A stretch of 64,000 nucleotides of DNA from Roseomonas acroporae. GTDB taxonomy: Bacteria; Pseudomonadota; Alphaproteobacteria; Acetobacterales; Acetobacteraceae. The notes beneath the pieces were generated by a model. The model saw only the letters and a program-made list of their open reading frames with translations. It did not search any database and was not told where the DNA came from. The stretch spans positions 1 to 64,000 of the forward strand of contig NZ_JALPRX010000023.1 in the NCBI RefSeq assembly GCF_023223525.1. The letters are read 5' to 3'. A program made the translations under genes and the position numbers. Below are positions 53,967-64,000 of this stretch, in pieces; positions within the stretch are counted from its first letter, which is position 1; each line of letters starts with the position of its first letter.

Positions 53967-56900
53967 ATGGCGACCGACAGCATGATGGACGAGACGACGA
54001 GCCTGCCGGCCGCCGGCCCGATGGGGGCCGCCGGCATCGGCGGCGGAACGCTGATCGAGGCCGGACCGGACGTGCCGCCCGGGCCGCGCATCCGCTTCCT
54101 GCACCCGCTGCTGATCGGCGCGCTGCCGGCGTGGGACGCGGTGCTGGACCGCACCGCGGCGCTCGGATTCGATTCGGTCCTGCTGCCGCCGGTCTTCGCG
54201 ACCGGGCGCAGCGGCAACCTCTACCACGTCGCTGATCACGACCGGCCGCACCCGATCCTGGAGGCTCCGGGGGACGCCGCGTCGGTGCTGTCCGGGCTGG
54301 CCGGCAAGGCGCGCTCGCGCGGCCTGTCGCTGATGCTCGACCTGACGCCGGACCGGGTGGCGGCGGACGGCGCGCTGGCGGCGATGCACGGCGACTGGTT
54401 CCGCGACGCCGGGGCGGCGCTGCCCGACCCGCGTCGGCCGCCGCTGGAGCACGGCACCACGGCCGCGCGCCTGGACGATCCCGGCATCGCCGACGCGCTG
54501 GCCGACTGGTGGGAGCGGCGGCTGCGCGACTGGGCGGCGGCGGGCGTCGCGGGCTTCCGCTGCCTCGACCCGGAGCGCGTGCCGGCGGCGATCTGGCGGC
54601 GCCTGATCGGCGCCGCGCCGGAATGCGGCTTCGTCGCCTGGACGCCGGGGCTGGCGCCCGAGGCGTTGCGGGCGCTGGCCGGGGCCGGCTTCGCCGCGAG
54701 CTGCGACTCCCTCGCCTGGTGGGATTTCCGCCAGGGCTGGCTGGCCGAGGAGGCGCTGCGCCTCGCCGCGGTGGCGCCGCCGCTCGCCGTGGTGGAGGCG
54801 CCCTTCGGGCCGCGCATCGCCGCCGGGCAGGACGATCCGCGCCTCGCCGCGCGCGACGCGGTGCGCCGGCTGCGCTACGCGGCCGGGCGGGGCGCCGGCC
54901 TTCTGGTGCCGATGGGCTTCGAGTACGGCGCGCGCGTGCCGCTCGACCCCGCGCGCAGCCGTCCCGGCGACTGGGCCTGGCTGGAGGAGAACCGCGCCTA
55001 CGACATCGGCGAGGAGATCCGGCTCGCCAACGCCGCCCTGGTGGCGCGCAAGGGGGCGGCGGGCGAGGAGCGGCCGCTGAGCGGGCCGGGCGCGCCGGTC
55101 TCGGCGGTGCTGCGCGCCGATGGCGGCGACCTGCGCCGGGCGCGGGCGGCGACGCTGGTGCTGGCCAATGCCGACCTGACGCGGCCGGCGACGGTGAGCG
55201 CCGCCGCGCTGCTGCCGGGGACGGGCGGGCACTTCACCGCCTTCCGGCCGCTGCTGCCGGCCTCCGGCGAGGCGTTCGGGGCGGGCGACAGCCTGGACCT
55301 CGCCCCGGGCGAGGTGCGCGTGCTACGCGCCGAGCCCGCGCCGGCGGTGCGCCCCGCCGCCGTGGCGAGCGCCGCCGAGGCCGCGACCTGGCCGCGCGTC
55401 GCCATCGAGGCGGTGACGCCGGCGATCGAGAACGGCCGCTTCCCGGTGAAGCGGCGGCTCGGCCAGACCGTGACGGTCGAGGCGGACCTGATCTGCGACG
55501 GGCACGACGTGCTGGGCGCCGCGCTGCTCTGGCGCGCGGCGGACGAGGCGGAATGGCGCGAGGCGCGCATGACGCTGGTCGCCAACGACCGCTGGACGGC
55601 GAGCTTCCCGCTGGAGCGGATGGGCCGCTACGTCTTCGCCGTGGAGGCGTGGCGCGACGCCTTCGCCTCCTACCACCACGAGATCGAGGTCAAGCACGCG
55701 GCCGGGCTGAACCTGACGCTGGAGATCGAGGAGGGCCGCCGCCTGGTGGAGGCGGCCGGGAAGCGCGCGGGCGGCGAGGCGGCGGCGCTCTCGGCGCGGC
55801 TCGACCGGGCGGAGGAGGCGGAGAAGCTCTCCCTGCTGCTGGCGCCGGAGACCATGGCGATCATGGCGGCCGCGGACGACCGGCCCTTCCGCGACCGCTC
55901 GCCGGAGATGCCGGTGGAGGCGGAGCGGACGGCCGCGGAATTCGCGAGCTGGTACGAGCTGTTCCCGCGCTCGATGAGCGGCGACCCGAACCGGCACGGC
56001 ACCTTCCGCGACGTGATCGCCCACCTGCCGCGCATCCAGGCGATGGGCTTCGACGTGCTCTACTTCCCGCCGATCCACCCGATCGGGAAGAAGAACCGCA
56101 AGGGGCGCAACAACTCGCTGACGCCGAGCGAGACCGATCCCGGCAGCCCCTACGCGATCGGCTCGGCCGATGGTGGGCACGATGCGCTGCACCCCGAGCT
56201 CGGCACGCTGGAGGATTTCCTGGCGCTGCGCGACGCGGCGGCGGCGCACGGGATGGAACTGGCGATCGACTTCGCCATCCAGTGCTCGCCGGAGCATCCC
56301 TGGCTGAGGGAACACCCGGACTGGTTCGACTGGCGCCCGGACGGCACCATCAAGTACGCCGAGAACCCGCCCAAGAAGTACCAGGACATCGTCAACGTCG
56401 ATTTCTACGCGAAGGGCGCCGTGCCCTCGCTGTGGGAGGCGCTGCGCGACGTGGTGCTGTTCTGGGCCGGGCAGGGCGTGCGCTGCTTCAGGGTGGACAA
56501 TCCCCACACCAAGCCGCTGCCCTTCTGGGAGTGGATGATCGGCGAGGTGCGGGCCGCCTACCCGGATTCGATCTTCCTGGCCGAGGCCTTCACCAAGCCG
56601 AAGATGATGTACCGGCTGGGCAAGGTGGGCTACGGCCAGAGCTACACCTACTTCACCTGGCGCAACACCAAGGCCGAGATGCGCGAGTACCTGGAGGAGC
56701 TGACGGCGTCGCGGGACCTGCCGCAGGGCGCGCCGCGCGACTTCTACCGGCCGCACTTCTTCGTCAACACGCCGGACATCAACCCGGTCTTCCTGCAGAC
56801 CAGCGGCCGGGCCGGCCACCTGATCCGCGCCGCACTGGCGACGACGCTCTCGGGCCTGTGGGGCATGTACAACGGCTTCGAGCTGTGCGAGGCCCGCGCC

Positions 56901-57335
56901 CTGCCGGGGCGCGAGGAGTACCTCGACAGCGAGAAGTACGAGATACGCGCCTGGGACTGGGACCGGCCCGGCAACATCGTGGCCGAGATCACGCGGCTGA
57001 ACGCGATCCGGCGGCTGAACCCGGCGCTGCAGTCGCATCTCGGCATCGCCTTCCACAACGCCTTCAACGACCAGGTGCTGTGGTACAGGAAGCAGAGCGG
57101 GGACCGCACCAACGTGGTGCTGTGCGCGGTCAGCATGGACCCGCATAATGTCCAGGAGGCGGATGTCGAGCTGCCGCTCTGGGAATGGGGATTGCCGGAC
57201 CACGCGACGCTGGAGGCGGAGGACCTGATGCGCGGCACGCGCTTCGCCTGGACGGGCAAGGTGCAGCGGCTGCGCCTCGACCCGAACGACCTGCCCTTCG
57301 GCATCTGGCGCGTGCGTCCGGCAGGAGGGATCTGA
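53967..57335 (+). CDS. glgE: GlgE maltosyltransferase fused to an inactive GH13-like domain
   Basis: 1122 residues from the ATG at 53967; ATG at 53763 gives 1190 and cannot be excluded. Residues about 475-1122 are a complete GlgE (DUF3416 N-domain plus GH13): nucleophile Asp in [15 protein letters not shown], acid Glu in [16 protein letters not shown] and Asp in [11 protein letters not shown]. It extends alpha-1,4-glucan from maltose 1-phosphate. The first 470 residues read as a second amylase barrel ([37 protein letters not shown]), but region II is [11 protein letters not shown] and the expected catalytic Asp and Glu are missing. It runs directly into treS-mak. Confidence 0.92.
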   Translation: MATDSMMDETTSLPAAGPMGAAGIGGGTLIEAGPDVPPGPRIRFLHPLLIGALPAWDAVLDRTAALGFDSVLLPPVFATGRSGNLYHVADHDRPHPILEAPGDAASVLSGLAGKARSRGLSLMLDLTPDRVAADGALAAMHGDWFRDAGAALPDPRRPPLEHGTTAARLDDPGIADALADWWERRLRDWAAAGVAGFRCLDPERVPAAIWRRLIGAAPECGFVAWTPGLAPEALRALAGAGFAASCDSLAWWDFRQGWLAEEALRLAAVAPPLAVVEAPFGPRIAAGQDDPRLAARDAVRRLRYAAGRGAGLLVPMGFEYGARVPLDPARSRPGDWAWLEENRAYDIGEEIRLANAALVARKGAAGEERPLSGPGAPVSAVLRADGGDLRRARAATLVLANADLTRPATVSAAALLPGTGGHFTAFRPLLPASGEAFGAGDSLDLAPGEVRVLRAEPAPAVRPAAVASAAEAATWPRVAIEAVTPAIENGRFPVKRRLGQTVTVEADLICDGHDVLGAALLWRAADEAEWREARMTLVANDRWTASFPLERMGRYVFAVEAWRDAFASYHHEIEVKHAAGLNLTLEIEEGRRLVEAAGKRAGGEAAALSARLDRAEEAEKLSLLLAPETMAIMAAADDRPFRDRSPEMPVEAERTAAEFASWYELFPRSMSGDPNRHGTFRDVIAHLPRIQAMGFDVLYFPPIHPIGKKNRKGRNNSLTPSETDPGSPYAIGSADGGHDALHPELGTLEDFLALRDAAAAHGMELAIDFAIQCSPEHPWLREHPDWFDWRPDGTIKYAENPPKKYQDIVNVDFYAKGAVPSLWEALRDVVLFWAGQGVRCFRVDNPHTKPLPFWEWMIGEVRAAYPDSIFLAEAFTKPKMMYRLGKVGYGQSYTYFTWRNTKAEMREYLEELTASRDLPQGAPRDFYRPHFFVNTPDINPVFLQTSGRAGHLIRAALATTLSGLWGMYNGFELCEARALPGREEYLDSEKYEIRAWDWDRPGNIVAEITRLNAIRRLNPALQSHLGIAFHNAFNDQVLWYRKQSGDRTNVVLCAVSMDPHNVQEADVELPLWEWGLPDHATLEAEDLMRGTRFAWTGKVQRLRLDPNDLPFGIWRVRPAGGI

Positions 57336-60688
<3,353 letters not shown>

Positions 60689-60689
<1 letters not shown>

Positions 60690-62860
60690 TGGCGGGGCCG
60701 GATCGGGGCGCCGTGGAGGCGCTGGTCACGGGCCGGCACGGCGATCCCTTCGCCGTGCTCGGCCCGCATGGCGGGGAGCTGCGGGTCTTCCTGCCCGGGG
60801 CGGAAGCGGTCTCGGCCGCGCCGCGCGCAGGCGGGGACGGGGCGTTCGCGGCGCTGGCGCCGATCCACCCGGCCGGGCTGTTCGCCGGCCCGGTGGATGG
60901 CGACGGCCCGCACCGGCTGCGCATCGCCTGGCCCGGCGGCGTGGTGCAGGAGACGGTCGACGCCTACGGCTTCGGCCTGCTGCTCGGCGAGCTGGACATG
61001 TACCTGTTCGCCGAGGGCCGCCACCGCGACATCTCCAAGGTGCTCGGCGCGCAGGTGACGACGGTCGACGGCGTGCCCGGCGTGCGCTTCGCCGTCTGGG
61101 CGCCGAACGCCAGCCGCGTCTCGGTGGTGGGAGAGTTCAACGGCTGGGACGGGCGGCGCAACCCGATGCGCCGGCGCGCCGAGGCGGGGGTGTGGGAGCT
61201 GTTCATCCCCGACCTCGCCCCCGGCCTGCGCTACATGTACGAGATCCAGGACCGCGACGGGAACACGCTGCCGCTCAAGGCCGACCCGGTGGCGCTGCGC
61301 GCCGAGATGGCGCCCGGCAAGGCCTCGCGCATCGCCGATCCCACGCCCTATGCCTGGGACGACGCGGACTGGATGGCGCGTCGCGGCGCGTCGCAGGCGC
61401 CGGACCGGCCGATGTCGATCTACGAGGTGCATGCCGGCTCCTGGTGGCGCGACGCGGAGGGGCAGTCGCCGGACTGGGACGGGCTGGCCGACCGGCTGGT
61501 GCCCTATGTGCAGACGATGGGCTTCACCCATGTCGAGCTGCTGCCGGTGGCGGAATTCCCCTTCGGCGGCTCCTGGGGCTACCAGCCGCTCGGCCTGTTC
61601 GCGCCTTCCGCGCGCTACGGCACGCCGGAGGGCTTCGCGCGCTTCGTCAACCGCTGCCATCAGGCTGGAATCGGCGTGATCGTCGACTGGGTGCCGGCGC
61701 ACTTCCCGACCGACGCGCACGGGCTCGGCCGCTTCGACGGCACGGCGCTCTACGAGCACGCCGACCCGCGCGAGGGCTTCCACCGCGACTGGAACACGCT
61801 GATCTACAACATGGGCCGCAACGAGGTGCGCGGCTTCCTGATCGCCTCCGGCCTGCACTGGCTGGAGCACTTCCACGTCGACGGGCTGCGCGTCGACGCC
61901 GTGGCCTCCATGCTGTACCGCGACTACTCGCGCAACGCCGGCGAGTGGATCCCCAACAAGTACGGCGGGCGCGAGAACCTCGAATCCGTGGACTTCCTGC
62001 GGGAGATGAACGCGATCGTGGCGGAGCGCTGCCCCGGCGCCGTCACCATCGCCGAGGAATCGACGGCCTGGCCCGGCGTCACGGCGCCGCTCGCCGAGGG
62101 CGGGCTCGGCTTCACCTACAAGTGGAACATGGGGTGGATGCACGACACGCTCCACTACATGGAGCAGGACCCGGCCTGGCGGAAATACCACCACGGCGAG
62201 ATGACCTTCGGCATCGTCTACGCCTGGTCCGAGAAGTTCGTGCTGCCGCTGAGCCATGACGAGGTGGTGCACGGCAAGGGTTCGCTCTACGGCAAGATGC
62301 CGGGCGATGCGTGGCAGAAGCTGGCCAACCTGCGCGCCTACTTCTCCTTCATGTGGACGCATCCCGGCCGCAAGCTGCTCTTCATGGGCGGCGAGCTGGC
62401 GCAGCCGACGGAGTGGAACCACGATTCGCAGGTGACGTGGCCGCTGCTCGACGATCCCGGCCATGCGGGCGTGCAGAAGCTGGTGCGCGACCTCAACGCG
62501 CTCTACCGCGAGGTGCCGGCCTTCCACCGGCTCGACGCCTCGCCGGACGGCTTCCGCTGGGTGGTGGGCGACGACGCGGAGCAGAGCGTCTTCGCCTATC
62601 TGCGCCAGGGCGCGGAGGGCGACGCGCCGGCGCTGGTGGTCTGCAACATGACCCCGGTGCCGCGCCACGGCTACCGCGTCGGCGTGCCGCGCGGCGGCTG
62701 GTGGCGCGAGGTGCTGAACTCCGACGCCGAGGGCTATGGCGGCAGCAACCTCGGCAATGCCGGCGGCGTCTCGGCGGATGCGCCGGGGACGCACGGCTTC
62801 GACCAGTCGCTCTCCCTGGTGCTGCCGCCGCTGGCGACGGTGGTGTTCCTGGCGGAGTAG
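60689..62860 (+). CDS. glgB: 1,4-alpha-glucan branching enzyme GlgB
   Basis: 723 residues; the ATG overlaps the upstream stop (TGATG). An N-terminal CBM48 ([20 protein letters not shown]) is followed by the GH13 core: [29 protein letters not shown] (nucleophile), [13 protein letters not shown] (acid) and [16 protein letters not shown] further N-terminal module ([19 protein letters not shown]) indicates the long group-1 form. It introduces alpha-1,6 branches in the glucan made by GlgE. Confidence 0.97.
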
Positions 62861-62953
62861 GGGCAGGGTCGGGTCGGGCGGGGGAGGGGACGTCCTCCGC
62901 CGCCCGTCGGCGCCGGCCGGGGGGCGCCCGGGGCCGTCCGGTGCCGAAGCGAC

Positions 62954-63352
62954 CTACCTTCCCTTCGGCGGCACCGTTGCCACCTCGCCGCCCGCCTGCT
63001 TCCAGGCGGTGAAGCCGCCGCCGAGATGGGCGACGTTCTCCAGCCCCATCTCCTGCGCCGTCCGGGTCGCCAGCGCCGAGCGCCAGCCGCTCGCGCAGTA
63101 GAAGACGAATCGCTTCGGCGCCGCGAAGACCGGGCGCGCATAGGGGCTTTCCGGGTCGATCCAGAATTCCAGCATCCCGCGCGGGCAGGGGAAGGCGCCC
63201 GGGATGCTGCCCTCGCGCTCCCGCTCCTTCGCCTCCCGCAGGTCCACGAAGACCACGTCGTCGCGCCCCAGCAGGCCGCGGGCGGCGTCGGCATCGACCG
63301 CCGTCACCTGCGCCTCCGCCTCGGCCAGCAGCGCCTTGTAGCCTTTCCGCAT
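62954..63352 (-). CDS. Rhodanese-domain protein
   Basis: 132 residues with GGAGGGAGG before the ATG at 63352. One rhodanese fold: DDVVFVDLREAKERE, GSIPGAFPCPRGMLEFW, the catalytic loop FYCASGWRSALA with its Cys, and HLGGGFTAWKQAGG. Single-domain members transfer sulfane sulfur or bind arsenate or thiols. It points opposite to the glycogen genes and converges with glgB. Role here unknown. Confidence 0.92.
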   Translation of the reverse strand: MRKGYKALLAEAEAQVTAVDADAARGLLGRDDVVFVDLREAKEREREGSIPGAFPCPRGMLEFWIDPESPYARPVFAAPKRFVFYCASGWRSALATRTAQEMGLENVAHLGGGFTAWKQAGGEVATVPPKGR

Positions 63353-63851
63353 CGGTTTCCTCCCTCCTCCCGCCCCTCCTCCCGCGCGCCGCGTCGGTCG
63401 GCGAGGAACGGGTTGCGCGCGCGGGCCGGCGCGGCGTTCCGGGAACGCCGCCGCCGGGTGGTCCACCACCGGCGCCCGCCTGTCCGGCGCCGGCGGGTTC
63501 ATCCCCCGCCTCTCTACCATCCACCCCGTCGGCCCGTCCCGGCGTTCCCACGTCGGGCCGGGGCGGCGGATCACCGCCGTGTCGTGGCAGGCGGGGCAGG
63601 GGGCGCCGCACCGCCGCGAGCCTAGAGCATTTTCAAGCTGAGCGTCCTCGCTCAGCGGCTCGGAAAATGCGAAAAATCAAAGGCTAGAGCCGTTCCGGCC
63701 TGATACAGTCAGGCTGGATCGGCTCTAGCGTCCTCGGCCGCGGCGCGCCCGGTCCTGCCGGCCGGAGGGTGCAAAGGGGCGGTCCGCGATCCCGCGGCGT
63801 GGTGCCACGCCGGGCTTGTCACCCGCGCCGGGCCTTGCTCCTGTCGTCAAC
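63353..63851. other. Spacer before glgX with family 1 repeat
   Basis: 499 nt, no gene supported. It contains family 1 copy E (63623-63730). The stretch 63740-63850 should hold the glgX promoter, but no clear -35/-10 pair is seen. Confidence 0.45.
63623..63730 (-). repeat. Family 1 repeat, copy E
   Basis: It matches copy D almost base for base: GAGCATTTTCAAGCTGAGCG, inner hairpin, GGAAAATGC, then a short A-rich linker missing a few bases, then the long hairpin with loop TACAG. Confidence 0.92.
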
Positions 63852-64000
63852 ATGACAGTTCCGGACCGCCTCCTGCCCGGCCGACCCTACCCGCTCGGCG
63901 CGACCTTCGACGGTCTCGGCGTGAATTTCGCCGTGTTCTCCGCCCATGCCCATTCGGTGGAGCTCTGCCTGTTCGACCCGTCGGGCCGGCACGAGACGCG
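63852..64000 (+). CDS. glgX: Glycogen debranching enzyme GlgX, N-terminal fragment
   Basis: The first 49 codons are in the window. [20 protein letters not shown] and then [20 protein letters not shown] is the CBM48 start of isoamylase-type GlgX/TreX proteins. The gene runs out of the right end. Its place after glgE, treS-mak and glgB fits alpha-glucan turnover. The ribosome site is weak. Confidence 0.85.
   Translation, partial: MTVPDRLLPGRPYPLGATFDGLGVNFAVFSAHAHSVELCLFDPSGRHET

Overview
Very GC-rich chromosomal DNA (well above 70 % G+C by eye) with dense genes on both strands and mostly short spacers. The gene families point to an alphaproteobacterium, most likely Acetobacteraceae of the Roseomonas type: the S4 protein - 7Fe ferredoxin - CarD cluster, an Rrf2/NsrR regulator beside flavohemoprotein, HWE-type histidine kinases, Bug-type substrate-binding proteins, and a GlgE operon with a fused TreS-maltokinase. 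Taxonomy is inference, since there is no rRNA. I see no phage, insertion sequence or CRISPR array.

Layout. 1-2.2 kb: tenA, mnmA and an elongator tRNA-Met. 2.3-7.2 kb: a DapA-family lyase/deaminase, an HD hydrolase, and a three-subunit flavin/iron-sulfur dehydrogenase of the opine oxidase / D-hydroxyproline dehydrogenase / HcnABC type. 7.5-11 kb: a BI-1 membrane protein, CarD, ferredoxin and an S4 protein. 11-16 kb: a cytosine-deaminase-like amidohydrolase, a DyP peroxidase and KatG. 16-18.7 kb: an acyl-CoA synthetase and a DOPA-dioxygenase-like protein. 18.9-25.8 kb: a sensory block (HWE kinase, lactate-dehydrogenase-like flavoenzyme, CHASE3-type kinase, CheY-like regulator, receiver-kinase hybrid). 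26-33.6 kb: an alpha/beta hydrolase, an MFS transporter, cytochrome b561 with a catalase-like protein, and an enoyl-CoA hydratase with an acyl-CoA ligase. 33.8-44.7 kb: a YbfB-type MFS protein, a glycine-zipper stress protein, two substrate-binding proteins, MscS, Der, an amidase and a TPR protein. 44.8-47 kb: nsrR and hmp, with a clear NsrR operator between them. 47.3-53.5 kb: a methyltransferase, an OmpA-like protein, an unrecognised membrane protein with a HEMSH motif, and a Ser/Thr kinase. 53.9-64 kb: glgE, treS-mak, glgB, a rhodanese and the start of glgX.

How genes work together. TreS-Mak turns trehalose into maltose 1-phosphate, GlgE polymerises it, GlgB branches the glucan and GlgX would debranch it. 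NsrR should repress hmp through the 23-bp box at 45636-45658. Consecutive kinase and regulator genes at 22.7-25.8 kb look like one phosphorelay.

The most unusual content is repetitive or modular. There are three families of hairpin-forming intergenic repeats: six copies of the first, a 70-bp direct repeat on both sides of one MFS gene, and two copies of the third. Many short in-frame tandem repeats lie near N termini, and two tandem repeats run across stop codons. NsrR carries a roughly 45-residue insertion inside its cluster-binding loop. GlgE carries an N-terminal amylase-like domain that appears catalytically dead. The HEMSH protein belongs to no family I recognise.
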